Source of the DNA: Lentinus brumalis
Lineage: Eukaryota > Basidiomycota > Agaricomycetes > Polyporales > Polyporaceae
NCBI GenBank assembly: GCA_001792895.1
Contig: MARA01000008.1
Location: forward strand, 248,001-312,000
DNA: 64,000 nucleotides
Direction of reading: 5' to 3'
The translations under genes were made by a program, and so were the position numbers. The notes under the pieces were generated by a model. The model did not search any database. It worked only from the letters and a program-made list of their open reading frames with translations, and was not told where the DNA came from. The stretch's first letter is position 1. Every line of letters starts with the position of its first letter. Positions 1 to 12,471 of this stretch are shown here, one piece after another.

Positions 1-309
1 TATCGACGGCCTGGTTTTGAACGGTCAATTTCGACTTCGACTGTGCTGGATTGAAGCGCTCGTGCGGAGGCCGCTTCAACAGGACCGGGACGAGCTGCAA
101 AACTGGGCGACGAACACAACCGCCGGCCTCGTTTCGAACTCGTCTGCCATCGGGTGGGCTGGATCGAAAGCCGCCGTCCCGTCCCGCCTGTCCCTCATAC
201 TATGCATGTGCGTAATTGACGGACACTGGCTGTTTTACGAATAACGCGGCCCGACGTCGTATCCTGCGATGCGCGTCGGCTATTACCTCATTTGTGAGGG
301 GAAGAGGCG

Positions 310-316
310 TATATAA
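310..316 (+). promoter_or_regulatory. TATA box of the HAD phosphatase gene
   Basis: TATATAA lies 93 bases before the chosen ATG, followed by a CA-rich leader. This is the usual spacing for a fungal TATA promoter. The rest of 1-408 holds no gene that I recognise. Confidence 0.55.
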
Positions 317-408
317 GGGCATCATCATACGCTGCCCAGTCCACCCCGCTCAACATCACACACACCATACCGCACCAAACAAGCTCCACCACCACCACCC
401 GCGCAATT

Positions 409-1202
409 ATGATCATGAGCAAGGTCGGACCGTTCGAGACTATCTTCTTCGCCGACGCCGTCCTCTTCGACATGGTGAGCACACAAGTTCCGTCCCCTTG
501 CTTTCCAAGTTCTGCATGCTGATGGGATCTCAAAGGACGGAACGCTGACCGACTCCATCTCCGCCGTCGAGGCCGCGTGGGGCCTCGCTCTCCTCAGCAT
601 TCAGGACAACGTCATGGTCGAGGATACAGTCGATGGTGATGCCGACGAGAACTGGCGGTCCACCCGCACGCAGGCGCAGTTCGACGCCTGGCAGTTCGAG
701 GCGTGCGCCATCGACCGCGCCGTCCGCGTTCTTCCTGGTGTGAAGAAGCTCATGGACTCTCTTCCCGAGGGACGCTGCGCCGTCGCCACCTCCGGCGCCA
801 AGACTTATGGTACGTCGCTTTCAACCGAAATACTATAGAGCCTTCGAGGCTGACTGTGTCGTTTCTCCAGCCCACGGCTGCATGACCCGCGTCGGCATCA
901 CCCCTCCTCCCGTCACCATCACCGCCGACGACAAGCGTCTCAAAGCGGGCAAGCCCGCCCCCGACCCCTTCTTCCTCGCAGCGAAAGAGCTCGGCTTCGC
1001 CGCGCACCGCTGCGTCGTCTTCGAGGACTCGCCCTCGGGCATCAAGGCCGGCGTGGCCTCTGGCGCAATCGTCATCGCGCTATGCACGAGCCACGAGCGG
1101 TCGAAGATCGCGAAGTGCGGCGCGCACTTCGTTCTCGACACCATGGAGAGCGTGAAGGTCGAGGTGGAGAATGGTCGTCTGAGGTTCATTGTACATCAGT
1201 GA
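409..1202 (+). CDS. HAD-superfamily sugar/glycerol-3-phosphatase-like protein, internally deleted
   Basis: Three exons (409-474, 536-809, 871-1202) encode about 223 residues. Splicing exon 1 to exon 2 makes the HAD motif I, FDMDGTLTDS, with the nucleophile and acid Asp residues. SGAK (motif II), the KPAPDPF stretch (motif III) and VVFEDSPSGIKAG (motif IV) follow in order. The family (yeast Gpp1/Dog1 type) dephosphorylates glycerol-3-phosphate or small sugar phosphates in the cytosol. The oddity is straight after motif I: the text jumps from AAWG to LSIQDN. The paralogue at 19516-20480 has about 80 more residues there, including the THGKRVVDNF block that matches SHGWRTYDAI of yeast Gpp1. The first part of the substrate-selecting cap is therefore missing. 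All frames and splice sites are intact, so a protein is probably made, but normal activity is doubtful. Confidence 0.8.
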
Positions 1203-3183
1203 TAGTGAAACGGTCTGCAGTGGGACTCGAGCCTCGGAGCGTGGTGCGTCCCGGAGGCGTGATACTTACCTTGAGCGCTGTAGCAATGAATGAGCTGCTG
1301 CCACCTCGAGTGTGGCCGCGCTTCCAACATCGTCTCGTCGCAGAAGGGAGCTGGGGGCCCGTCGCATTTTTCAAGTCATTCACCTTTCCAACACTTCCAA
1401 CACACACAGGTTTGGAGGCTCACAGCTGAGCTACTAATTAGAGTATGCAATTGGATTCCAACGCTATTTTAATACACGTGGAGATCACTTTAAATATGGG
1501 GAGGGACACGGATTGTCCGATGCTTAGGCGCGTCTTGGCAGACTGACCATTTCCTCGATGTCCGGAGGTCATCCTCGGCAACATTTGACTTCGCCGCGAG
1601 AAGGGGCAGAATAGGAAGGGGAAGTCAGATGCACGGACTTGCATATCTTGAGTCGCAGCATCGAGGACATCGCGAGAACGACAAATAAGACGGTAAGAAG
1701 CCGCTGTTAGACATCGCCTTGACAGACGTGAAGAGGAAGGGAAGGCGAAGTCGAGCAGGAAGTTCAACGATGTGGGCGAAGCAGATGATGGGACAGGCGT
1801 ACGCGCTGCGCATTTCTCGCGGCGGGTGGTCGGGGGAGCGGGACGATGTGGAGAGTCATAGCCACTATCGGTTTCATGAGGGATATGGGATGTATGTGGT
1901 AAGATTCGTGAGCGCGATGACGGCCAGATCGACCGTGCGCAAGGAGGGGTCGAAGGAGTATGGGATGTATGAGGAGATCGTAAGCACGACCACGGTCAGT
2001 CGTAAGCACGACCAGGGCCAGTCTGACTACATCATGCCTCGTCTGTCTTCTTCGACACCCAAGGATACCGTCATCGAGCCACAGCGGTCTGGCGACCACG
2101 GATGGCATTCAGAGCACCCGTCCAGGCTCAGGCAACGGGAGCGACGCTCTTGGGATGTTTTGCGGCGCGTGTCGCTGTTGCCTGAATGGTCTCGAGTCGG
2201 AAGACCACCCTGGGGTAGCATCAGCTCTTTGCAAGGTGGCGCGTGAGTCCAGACTGTGCCGCCTCAGCAGCATTTGCCAGCCTCTTGTCCCTTTCCGATT
2301 GACTCGTGCGGTGGGAGACACGATGGATGAAGAGCACGGTGGCGGTAGGAGGAACGCAAGAGGGTGTGGTGGTCGATGTGACTAGGGCAGCAGTATTTGG
2401 GCAATGGAGGAGTTGCGCGACCGAGGACGCACAGGATAGATGTGGCGTGGTCAATCTGCCAGTGGGGCAAATCGTGTTGGGCAAAGGCCTGTCGCCGCCT
2501 CCGGCTGTATCGGCATAGCCAGAACCAGGAACGGTGGAAGAGGCGCAGGGATGCCTGCAGAACAGTAGCGGCGTCATGGAGCGCGAAAGAACTGGATAGG
2601 TCGGGGGTAGCAATTCTAGCGTGTTAGCGTGTGGAAGCGATAGCACAGCTGGACGCAGGCGATTGCGACAATCTCGCAAGCCTATACGAACAGAGACAAC
2701 GGTCCAGCACGGCGCCAGGGGCAGGTAACGCGCCCCAATCGACTTGAGGTATGCCGCTGCAGGGTAGTGCGTGATCGACAGGGATGCCTGGTCTCTTCCA
2801 GAGGGGTATCCAGTGTGGCGAGGGAGATAATTGAGTCACTGAGCAGTGGATAAGAAGGTAGGAACGAGCCGTAGCACGACCCCGTCCGCGGATAATGTGA
2901 GATTGCAGGCGGTGACTTGGCAAACGCTGCAGCGACGTGAGTCGCCCCGAATCCTGGGTCTCCTCCACTGTAGGCTCGGACTCCGCTTCGACTCCGCAAG
3001 GTATCGCCGCGCCGCGCATGGGTGTGTGCCGTGTTCCATGCGGTGCGCAACCACTCTGCGACCTGCGACAATCCGACCGCTGCGTCAGCATCGAGCACGC
3101 AACCTCAAACCACCACGACAAGCCGACATACCGAGCAGAGTTTGTGGGAAGCCTTGAGCCAACCACCGCACCGCTGATCCCAG
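1203..3183. other. Intergenic region without a recognisable gene
   Basis: Overlapping frames of 60-180 codons occur on both strands, as expected in GC-rich DNA. None shows a domain, a signal peptide or a credible exon chain. Confidence 0.5.
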
Positions 3184-3552
3184 TTATCTTGCCCCGCTTG
3201 CAGCTACGTCGATTCGTTCAAACGCCGTACTTGCGGATCGCGTCGCCTGGCACGAACGGATCACGAAGACCTCGAACGCGCGTGGCGACCGGCGTATGGG
3301 GTCGTTGACGGAGGCCCTATAAGTGGTCGTGCTGAGTTCCACAAGGCACGATAGCAGGTGCAAGAATGTGGCCGACCGCAGAAGGTCATCGTAGTCCTCG
3401 CCGGCCTCGGACATGCCCTGTTCGTGTGGCGTGGTCAGACGGCCAGGTCGCGGCGCACCAAGGTGGTTGAGCGGACTCACTGGGTGGGCGTAGTGGGAAT
3501 AGCTTATCGGTCTCGCGCGGAGCGCAGAGCGTAGTGTGGTGGTTGCGGCCAT
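3184..3552 (-). CDS. Hypothetical protein, weakly supported
   Basis: An ATG at 3552 opens a 122-codon frame starting MAATTTLRSALRARP. It follows a pyrimidine-rich leader with a TATA box about 185 bases upstream on the same strand. No domain is recognised. The frame may continue by splicing beyond 3211, but no convincing next exon was found. It could equally be chance. Confidence 0.2.
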   Translation of the reverse strand: MAATTTLRSALRARPISYSHYAHPVSPLNHLGAPRPGRLTTPHEQGMSEAGEDYDDLLRSATFLHLLSCLVELSTTTYRASVNDPIRRSPRAFEVFVIRSCQATRSASTAFERIDVAASGAR

Positions 3553-3732
3553 GGGACCGCATCCGGTCGAGTTCGAGGTCGAGGTCGAGTGTGTCGAGGA
3601 GGAGGCTGAGAGTGGTGTTCGGCGAGAGTATGTCTGTAGCCTAAGTTGATGTGGGAGGAGGCCTGAGGAGGCAGGTGAGAGAGAGAGGGAAGAGGAGAAG
3701 ATTGGTGAGGGAAGGCAGAAGAGACCCGGGGG

Positions 3733-3740
3733 TTTATATA
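3733..3740 (-). promoter_or_regulatory. TATA-like element on the minus strand
   Basis: Read on minus, TATATAAA is followed by a long CT-rich stretch. This is typical of a fungal promoter and leader, and it points toward the hypothetical frame at 3184-3552. Confidence 0.35.
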
Positions 3741-5022
3741 CGCCAGGCCTGGCGGAGGACGTCGGAGCTTCAACCCCAATTTCCGTATTGTGGGCCACCC
3801 TGGCTCGGTCGCGTCCAACCATTCACGGGCCACAATGGGCGAAGAAGAATAGGCCGTTGGGCCATGCCTTTGTCCACCAAGCGATGACGATAGCACCGCA
3901 TTCCCATTCCCATTATTCGGAGCATGTACTGTATGTGCCCCATTGCTTACCTGCCGATGGTCTATGGGCGTGGCAACACAAAGCCGTTAGAGACGCAGTC
4001 GTGCCAGTGCGAACTTGGACATGCCGGACTCACCTCGGTTGCGCAGGCGAGATCTTGCTCTTCCCTGCTCTTCCCTGCTCTTCCCGAACGCTTTCCCCGA
4101 ACTCACTCACCTTAGTTGCGGACCACCGGCCGCCGGTCAGGGTTCCCCCAAGCAAAGCAGCACAATACAGTCGTCCAAAGCCGCATACACACGCCCGCCG
4201 TGCAAGGGAGGTTACGGAAAAAATGTTTAGCCTGGGCCCGAAGAAGATGGTTAGCGCAGGTCCGCACACGAGGCGGGCAACCCAGCACTCACTAGTCACT
4301 ATCCCGACTGGAGACCACGGCCAATGGTTGTAGCTACAGGAGGACCCACGATGGCAGCTAGGGACGCATCAGACCGCACCGAGGACAAGACGGAATACAA
4401 ACCACATGAGCCACGACCAGCCTCGCAACGACACCAGTCACCAGTAGGAGCCTATAAGTCATATCATGTTGCAATGCAAGCTAGGTATGTGTGTATGTGC
4501 AGTGTGCGTACGTTCGCGAGGTGGCAAGCGGGTGCGGATGCCGGTGCGGGTGCGGGAGCGGGTGGTTCCAAATCGGAGGGGGATATACGGGGTACAAGCC
4601 AGGTATACACTAAAGTAACTAAGGTAACAATAACTTAAGCCAGAAAGCACGAAGGGTATGTACACCAATGCAAAGATGGAGCAGCGTCCGCCCGCGAGAG
4701 CGCGACAGTACTAGTGGGGAGCGGTGCGGGGGAACGCAAGTACCGTTACGGCGGCAAACCGCCCACGTCGACCACCGAGCGTCCACAGCGCCATCCGGAA
4801 CCAAACGAAGGTAAACACAAGGACCCAGAGAAACGACAGGAAGTGTTCGTACAATGCGTGTTTGTCGCGCTGTTGCTGTTGCTGTTGCTGTTGCGCGTCG
4901 GAGCGCGAGCGCGAAGCGTGAAACGTCAGATCTTCAGACCTGGACGAAGGCGTGACATATAGACATCAAACGGGGTGCAGCGCGCACCGCACAGGGGGCA
5001 CACGGGGCCACTGCCCGACCGC
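3741..5022. other. Intergenic region with simple repeats
   Basis: There is no recognisable gene. It contains GGTGCG/GGGTGC-type repeats around 4525-4565 and a GCTGTT hexamer microsatellite at 4869-4895. Confidence 0.5.
4869..4895 (+). repeat. GCTGTT microsatellite
   Basis: About four perfect copies of GCTGTT stand in non-coding DNA just before the 3' end of the DUF7729 gene. Confidence 0.8.
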
Positions 5023-6710
5023 CTACAGCACCAGGAACAACTGCATACCAAGCAGCGCCATCCCCGCCGCCCAACCCAGCCTCGCGCCGACAGCGAGCGC
5101 ACGAGCGCCGTTCCCGGTGGTGGCGTTCAGCGTCGCGACGAACTGGCTGCCGCACGCGTTGTTCACGATGGCGGACGCCGGGCCATACGTCTCCTTGAGC
5201 TGCGCGTTGCTCGTGCCCTCCTTCGCGAACACGCTCATGAGGTCCTGGACACAGCTTGTGCAGCTGGGGACGGTCGTGTTCGGGAGCGCGAGGCCGAGCG
5301 GGAGCTGGTAGAGGTACAGGTCCGACGGGTGTGTGGACTGCGTCGCCTCGACGTAGCAGTACGTGTCCGTCTTCTGGTTGACCTGGCAGGCGGCTTCACG
5401 CATCATGCTGTATGCTTGCAGACCTGGGCAAGCAGAACGGGCACGTCAGTGTACGTCCGGTCGATATATGCGTGCTCCGTCATACCTGCAAGCGCGTCCT
5501 TAACGAGGGCGTTGTTCTCGGCGATTTCCTTCTTGCATACGGATTGCATCTGGCTCGCGAACCATCCCATGTTCGATGAACACTGTTCCGCGCTGAGGTC
5601 GGTGTTGCACGTCCCCCAGATGATAACGTTGAGTTCTGATATGTTCCGCTGACTCTGCTTCGATCAGAGACGATGTTAGCACGCGCCAGGTACGACATCC
5701 ACCCAAAGGTAACCCGCGGGAAAACAGGAGAGCTGAAAGCCTCGACCCGTACCAGCGAGAACACAGGTACTGTCGGATGACGGCTGTGAGAAATTGAAAT
5801 TCGAAGCCAAGTCATCAGGTCCTCAGGTCGAACAAGTGACCTGAGTCCACGGCAGCTCCAGCTCTCCAGCTCTCCCCACCAAGAATCAAGTGTACAGTCC
5901 ACGATCCAAGTCCCAGTCCAGAAACAACGGAACGGAAGCGCAACACACGAGCCCAGGCCACGAGCATACCAAAGGGAGATCGAATAAACTCACTGTGATG
6001 AATGCGTTCGAGTCTCCCACGAGCAGAGAGAACGGCCGACACTCGCGGAAGGGCGCGGTCTGGGTCATGTTCGTCAAGAAGTCCTGGCATCCTACGGTCG
6101 AGAAGTTCGTGGAAAAGGTGGAGTCGAAGGGCTGGGGGAACGGGGTCGGCAGAACAGGTGCTGACCACGGCACCTTCGTGTTGCTGGAATCCACCTGCGT
6201 CGGGGCCGATGTCGCTGATGGCGCGAGTGAGAGATCTGTGGCCGTCGGTTTTGATGCATCCACGGTGATGCCCGCGGATGTAGCAGGAGCAGGTTCCGGG
6301 GCAGCATGACGTTTGTGGGGAGTCCAGTCCTTGACAGAGGACCAGCTTGAGGAGCGGGAAGACAGCACGTCAAACGCAGCGGGGTGCGTAAGATATCGCG
6401 TGGAAAGCGCAATGAAGATGAGGACAAGAGGAAGGAGTACCACTGCCCATCGTGTGCGTCTCCCAGCACGCTTCTTGTGCAGCTGTGCGTACGTGTACGG
6501 ATCCTCCCTGGGCGAGAGCGGGCCCTCGTGTGACAGCGGGGGCTGCGAGTCGGGCGAGACGCTTCGAGACCGACTGGAGGAGGGGCTCAGGAAAGGATCG
6601 TCACCGACATCAAGCGTGAGCGAAGAGTGTGATGAGATCGCAGGGGACGCGGACGTGGACGGGTTCCGCTGTGCACGTCGAGGATCGGGCGAAGGTGGGG
6701 GCGTGAACAT
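5023..6710 (-). CDS. DUF7729-type secreted/membrane-anchored protein
   Basis: Three exons on minus (6710-5994, 5654-5486, 5423-5023) give about 428 residues. The start at 6710 (MFTPPPSPDP) was chosen over an upstream ATG at 6932 because it matches the usual start of the family. A low-complexity Ser/Pro cytosolic tail is followed by one membrane segment (WAVVLLPLVLIFIALSTRYL, about residue 95), then an acidic/Ser linker. The Cys-rich domain begins FPQPFDSTFSTNFSTVGC and continues with WGTCNT, QCSSNMGWFAS and SCTSCVQDLM. The hydrophobic C-terminus (GWAAGMALLGMQLFLVL) could be a GPI signal or a second anchor. Family assignment is from memory of basidiomycete DUF7729 proteins; the function is unknown. 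Intron 1 is 339 bases, long for this window, with a CTAAC branch site before its acceptor. Confidence 0.75.
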
Positions 6711-9267
6711 TTGACGGAGAGCCAAAGGCGGAATGAAGGGGTATCGAACAGGAATGAACGTGAGGGTGAAAGGAGCGACAGATGCGGGGGCGAGTTGCGA
6801 CGAAGGGGTCCCTCTGGGAAGATGATGCGCTCTGGGACGCCGAGCGTGTTCGAGGGGCGCTTTCTTGTGGGCGATGCTGTTTGGATCGAATCCGTACCTG
6901 TTAGAAACAGCAGCACGGCCTAGACGCGACACACAGAGCGCGGTCCAGGAGGCGAATGCGAAGCGGGGGACGCACCAGGAGGACTACTCGGATTTCGTCA
7001 GGCTGAAAAGGGCCTGGGGGACACAGACATCAGCGGGGGCGCGAGACAAGCTTGGGACGCAGGGCAGACGGCATTTGACCGAGCGGGCGAAGGCGAAGAC
7101 ATCCCAGGCACACGCCCCGCGTCCATCCCCTGGTCCAGGCCTTTCCCCGGCGTTCCTCGGGGCAGCGCGTGTCAGATCCAGATCGCTTCCGGCGGTCTGC
7201 CGTCTCAGCCAATCCCAGGCTGCCGCTAGCCTCCGTCATGGATCAACAACTCGAACAACACAGCACGCCGTGTCCTGCCGTGTCTGACATAAGTTAGCCT
7301 TCTGTGCGGCGAGAGCCAGAGACGAACTGACACCAAACCAGACATCACCGAACATACACCACTGGCGCTGGAGCGTGAAGTCATGCAGCGGACGCCCCTG
7401 CTTGGCGTCCTTTCGCCGTCAAATTCCGAGTCGAACGAACGTCACAGCCGTGATTGATCTCCGACTCGTCCGAGGCGACGTCGCCCTTCTCGAGATGGCG
7501 TCGACGTCGAAGAGGCGACCGACATGTAGACAGACTCCGGAGGCGTGCAAGATGACCATGGTGGACCGTGCAAGGTGGAGGCAAGAAGAAGAGCAGCGAC
7601 GTCTGCCCCGAGCTTGACTTATATACGGCGCCCAGCACAACGTCATCGGACGTCCTTACCCTAAGTACCCCCGCCGAATTTGGCTCGTCCAAGAGGGTGC
7701 ATGACATCAGACGTCCGAACAAGGGCCTGGATCGGAGACATACTCCCCAGCATTCCTACCTGGGCGACGTCGGCCTCGCAGGGACTGTCTACTTCCAGCT
7801 TGTCGACACCAAGAAAAAGCCAAAGTCAATAAGCATTGTGTTTTACAGGCATTGGCAAGCCGAAGCCAAATGCGCGTATCAAGTATCAACCTCATAGCAT
7901 TACTTCACCGTCTCTGCTAAGGGCCAGGTGAGGAGGGCACCGAGTGGACGACGAACTGCACATCACGCACTCACAAATACAAACCACACGGCCCATGCAT
8001 ATGGATCTATCATATCACGCACACGACGGCGGGAGGCTGTAGTACTGTCAAAGGTACGCGCCGCCCATCATCGCACGAGTACGTCTCACTCATCACTGAC
8101 CCAGATCTGGCAGGCCGTGGCAGTCCTGTCCGTGCATTGCCCCGAGTACCAAGGTCTACAGAGGGTACCCCTGGCCGACACCGTGCTGCGGGCGGTGGCA
8201 TAATGATACAACGGGCGGAACAAAGCACCGCGGTTTGCTCGTGTTCTCTCGGACCACAGGACCTGCGTAACTTCAGTGGTTGCAAGCTCGGGCAGAGCAC
8301 CTCAACAGCATAATACGTACCCGTTCGGACACAACGAAGGATGCAGCCCTCAGGCTGTAATCCTCGGAGGGAGGTACTATGCCGTCCCAGAGCCAAAGAC
8401 GGCGCTCGCTACTCGCTACTCGCTACTCGGTGCTCGGGGAACACGTACGTCCGACCTCGGTACCGCCGACTGCGAAAACGCAACGCACGCGTACGACGCA
8501 TGCGAAAGATGCTGTCACCGCGAAGCACGATCAGCGCGGTAATCACCCGCTTTCGACGAACGGTGCATAAGTATAGCAAGTAGCGGCCGATGTGAAATGC
8601 GCTCACCGCGCGCAGCGCTGCAATCACTGATCTGCTGTCGCCGTCGGCGTGGCGGTGAGCAGTTGCGTTGCGAGCTCGTCACTCGGCCCGTCCCGTTTCG
8701 TTCGCGAACGTGAACTGTCGCCATCCATCCTGAGCTCCCCGCTGCCTATGGTATCGCACCACCGGACGACTCACCAAGACTGCGCAAGCACGCTCGTGAC
8801 TCTTCGTGCCTTCTTGCGCCGGAGTTCGGACCATACCTGGTCCGTGCTGCACAAGAACGACTCGAGGATGGTCCGCGATTAGGAGGAGAGGCTAGCGAAT
8901 GCTATGAAGTGCAGAAACTCCAAATGCGCTGGATAGTCGAGATGACGGGCAGTCAGAGTTCGTCATCATGAACAGGCGCACCTCAGGTACTGAGCGGCGG
9001 GAACGACAGGCAGGGTCGGCGGGATGACCTTCCAAGGAACAGAGCCCGATGTGATACGAGGGTCCTGTATACTCTCTGTAGATTGTACTGGCAATTGAAA
9101 GAATGTCAACCTGACTTGAAAGCATTCGATGCGGAAATCAGTCTCCTGAGGCGCTACATTTAGTCACCTCCAGCTAAGCTCTCTTTGTGTACAACCTGGC
9201 TTGAGAGGACTCACCACAAGCGCGACTACTCTTCACGTTCATCGACTCTCAGTCATCGAGAGTGAGG
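6711..9267. other. Intergenic region without a recognisable gene
   Basis: A TATATAA-like site on minus near 7618-7625 suggests some promoter activity, but no frame has a recognisable domain. A CTCGCTA heptamer repeat lies at 8405-8429. Confidence 0.45.
8405..8429 (+). repeat. CTCGCTA short tandem repeat
   Basis: Three perfect heptamers and a partial fourth lie in non-coding DNA. Confidence 0.75.
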
Positions 9268-10609
9268 TCAATAACCTCCCAGACACAAAGCTAACGTCAG
9301 CAGGCTCCTCCTTCTTCGCCCTCCTCGCGACCCAGCCGGCTTGCGAGTCTTCTTGCTCTCCAACCGGTCGATCTTGCTCATGAGCTGCTGAAGCTGGCCC
9401 TGGACGCACATGCACGACCTATGAGATGACGTCCGGAACTCATACGCACTCAGTGTATGGTACTGACCTGCAGCGTACTTGCACTAGACTTCAAACTGCT
9501 GAGCTCGTCCTCGTCCTCGGACGGCGTTTCCACGTCCGGCTTGATATCTGCGGCCTCGGAGCTCATTCGCGCACGTTTCGCGGGCCGTGAGCCTTCCGCC
9601 TGGAGGTCAGCCGACCCTCTGTCCGCTCGCTGTCGAGATGGACCCGGCTCAGACTGAGAGGCGCCACCTTGAGGTTGAGAGAGAGAGGCGGCCGGCTGAT
9701 CAGCGTCTGGCTCGGACGCGCCTGGCTGGGACTGGAGCGCATTGGACTGAGAAAGCGGGGCGATCTCCTGAGCTTGCAAAAGCGCTGTGAAGCTCTGGTC
9801 AGTCCTAATCGTCCGTAAGACAGAGGGTGCTAGACAAGGGCGGTCTCACCTAGTGGTCTGTAATGGAATAGAAATTTCACGATCGACGACTTGTCAAGAT
9901 ATTTGGAGCGCACATGGGGAAGGGGGTCCTGCTCGATAGTGACCGGAGCTCCAAGACTTCCGTTACATGTTGGTGAGATCCCGTAACTGAGAATGTCTGC
10001 ACGCACGCGATACAGTGGGTGCCTGCTTTCTTCGATTGTTCATGCACCCGAGCCGTCGGCTGAAACACGGTGTCAGGTCTTCGGGAAGTGGGTTCGACCG
10101 CCTCCGAGTCCCATCGCATGCGCCGACCATGCACCTCGATAGTACCGACACTAGCTGCATCATGCCGCTGAAGTGCGTCTTCATCATCTATGCAGCACTT
10201 CAGGACTCAACGCTTGATGAGGATGCGACCAAACCACTTACGTACCGATCGTCACCAATTCTGAGAATCGGAATCGTTGTCGAACCGTCGGGCTAGTCCG
10301 TGCTCCCCACTTTGTGGCCGTCTTCCCAGGGTCCACGGTTAGCGCAGTCGCCCGTGAGCCGTCGAATGCTATGGAGAGCGCCAAGATCTCATCGTAGTCG
10401 TTCTGCCCATGGACTTCAAACTCCTGCAGAGTACCACATATCAGCTGCTGTACTCAGAGGAGCCCTTCACATTCGCTCTAATCGCCCACCTTCCCCGCCT
10501 CGCTAGGAACGAAGCAAGTGATCGTTCCCTCCTTGCTTGTTTCTACACAATATTCCGGGAGTCGTTGACCCTCGCAAGTAAGCCAAACCTCGCAGCTCCC
10601 CGTGCGCAT
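9268..10609 (-). CDS. DUF7918 protein, copy A (C-terminal tail frameshifted)
   Basis: Six exons on minus (10609-10490, 10423-10246, 10187-10007, 9956-9850, 9784-9468, 9399-9268) give 344 residues with all phases agreeing. The N-terminus MRTGSCEVWLTCEGQRLPEY and the TCFVPSEAGK end of exon 1 are typical of DUF7918. The later VHEQSKKAGTHCIALGAP and FLFHYRPL blocks also fit. A disordered, charged linker carries RPAKRAR (possible nuclear localisation signal) and leads to a short coiled coil, QLQQLMSKIDRLESKK. Compared with copy B, exon 6 lacks one base near 9318 and another near 9279. The tail is therefore read as basic sequence ending LCLGGY, and the VIDLTLDD tail is present only out of frame. 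The family is basidiomycete-specific with no known function. Confidence 0.8.
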
Positions 10610-10757
10610 TGAGTTGTCAGATAGAATGATAGCTGCGCCACCTGCGATTCGAGCTCGAGGAAGGAAGAAGAGGAAGGTGGGAGAACGGCGGGCGTTACCG
10701 GGCGTTCAATACCATGCGGCCCGCGGCCCGCTTCCACATTGACGATGACTTAGCAGA

Positions 10758-10832
10758 CGACTTCCGACTCCCTCGGCAACTTCTTCTCCATGCAATCAAC
10801 TTTCCTGTGGGATCTGTTGCAGTTGATCCTTC
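10758..10832 (-). pseudogene. Orphan fragment of a DUF7918 last exon
   Basis: Read on minus, this matches the start of the last exon of copy C (16166-17459): QLQQI, then MEKK followed by a serine/arginine stretch, with small indels. It sits just upstream of copy A and has no other exon beside it. It is probably the remains of another array member. Confidence 0.6.
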
Positions 10833-11124
10833 TATACGATGGTATGTAGATCTATGACAAAGCGGGCAATCAGGTATGCCACTCGTGCTAGCGCATTCCG
10901 AGGTCAAACATGAACTCCTCGCGGCTTTGGGTACAAATCACTGGCCACGCACGGACGGCTCAATGGGTGGCATGCGGTATATCCTCCTTGGATTGTGCGC
11001 CCAAGATACAACGATGCCAAATGTGCTGGCAAGTACGTGATGCAGCAAGACCGTCCTCTGAGGCAGCACTGTCCACCTCAAACTCAGCTCTCTCTACTAT
11101 GACACTCACCGAAACTTCACCGAG

Positions 11125-12471
11125 TCAATCATCAAGAGTGAGGTCGATAACCTCGCCAGACACGAGACCACACTCGGTAGCCTCCTCCTTCTTCGTGACG
11201 CTTCGCGGACCAGCCGTCTTGCGAGTCTTCTTGCGCTCCATGCGGTCGATTTTGCTCATGAGTTGCTGAAGCTGGCCCTGTTCACAAACGCACGACCTAT
11301 CAGCTCGTGTTTACTGTTCGGACAAGATGCGTGGTCAATGTATGCTACTGACCTGCAACGCACTTGCACTGGACTTTAAGGTGCTGAGCTCGCCCTCGCC
11401 CTCGGCCGGTGCGTCCACGTCCGCCTTCGTCTCTTCATCCTCGGAGCCAACTCGTGCACGCTTGGCGGGCCGTGAGCCTTCCTCCTGAAGGTCAGTAAAC
11501 GCTCGCTGTCGAGAGGAAGCGGGCTGAGACCGGGAGATGCCGCCTTGAGACTGAGACTGAGAGACGTCGAGTTGATTAGCGTCTGGCTCGGACCCGCCTG
11601 GCTGGGCTTGGAGCGCATTGGGCTGAGAAAGCGGAGCGATATCCTGAGCTTGCAAGAGCGCTGTGAAGCTCTGGTCATATGTCCGTAAGACAGAGGGCGG
11701 TAGACAAGGACGGTCTCACCTAAAGGTCTGTAACGGAATATAAAAATCACAATCGGCGACTTGTCAAGGTATTGGGCGTGCCAATTGGGAGCGGGGATCG
11801 TCTCTTTAGTAGCGACGGGAGCGCCAAGACTTCCGTTACATGGCAAAAGTTAGTGAGGATCTGCAACTGAGAATGTCTATACGCACGCGATACAGTGGGT
11901 ACCTGCTTTCTTCAATCGTTCATGCACCCGAGCCGTCGGTTGAAACGCGGTGGGCTTTTGAGCTGAAGTCCGCAATTTGGTCTTATCCCATCGCATGCGC
12001 CAGCCCTTCACCTCGATGGAACCGAGACTGGCTGCGTCATGCCGTTGGGAACCGTCTTCTTCATCTACGCAACGCTTTAGAGCTTGCACGTAACGCGCCA
12101 CCTCAGCCACGCACCGCAAGTCACTAGTTCTGCGAACTGAAAATGCTGGAAAAGACTCGGACCCGTCTGGACTCCCCGCTTTGACTTACTCTCTCCAGGG
12201 ACAACCGCCGTCGAGGTCACAACAGAGCTGTCAAAGGACGAGAAGAGCGCGATAGTCTCATCGTAGTCGTTCTTCCCATGGATTGTGAATTGCTGTTGCG
12301 CTTATCAGCTGGCGTACTTAAACTGAGAGGTTACGTGTCGGACCCATCACCCACCTTCCCCGCCTCGCTGGGAACGAAGCATGTCACCTGATTCTCCTTC
12401 CTTTCTACAGCGTATTCTGGGAGCCGCTGATCCTCACAGGTGAGCCAAACTTCAAAATTGCCCACGCGCAT
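11125..12471 (-). CDS. DUF7918 protein, copy B
   Basis: Six exons on minus (12471-12355, 12292-12115, 12064-11887, 11829-11720, 11660-11353, 11277-11125) give 347 residues. It is the closest relative of copy A: MRVGNFEVWLTCEDQRLPEY, CFVPSEAGK, VHERLKKAGTHCIALGAP, FIFRYRPLG, then a Gln/Ser-rich linker with RPAKRARVGSEDEE. Exon 6 encodes the coiled coil QLQQLMSKIDRMERKKTRK, then TKKEEA, and ends GEVIDLTLDD. VIDLT flanked by acidic residues is the classic SUMO-interacting motif pattern. With the basic patch, that suggests a nuclear protein that binds SUMO or SUMO-modified partners; this is inference. The start codon of the gene lies about 275 bases from an LTR retrotransposon. Confidence 0.85.

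Noticed and set aside
1719..2246. A 175-codon plus frame in the left intergenic region
   Set aside because: No domain, unusual composition and equally long frames opposite; treated as chance.
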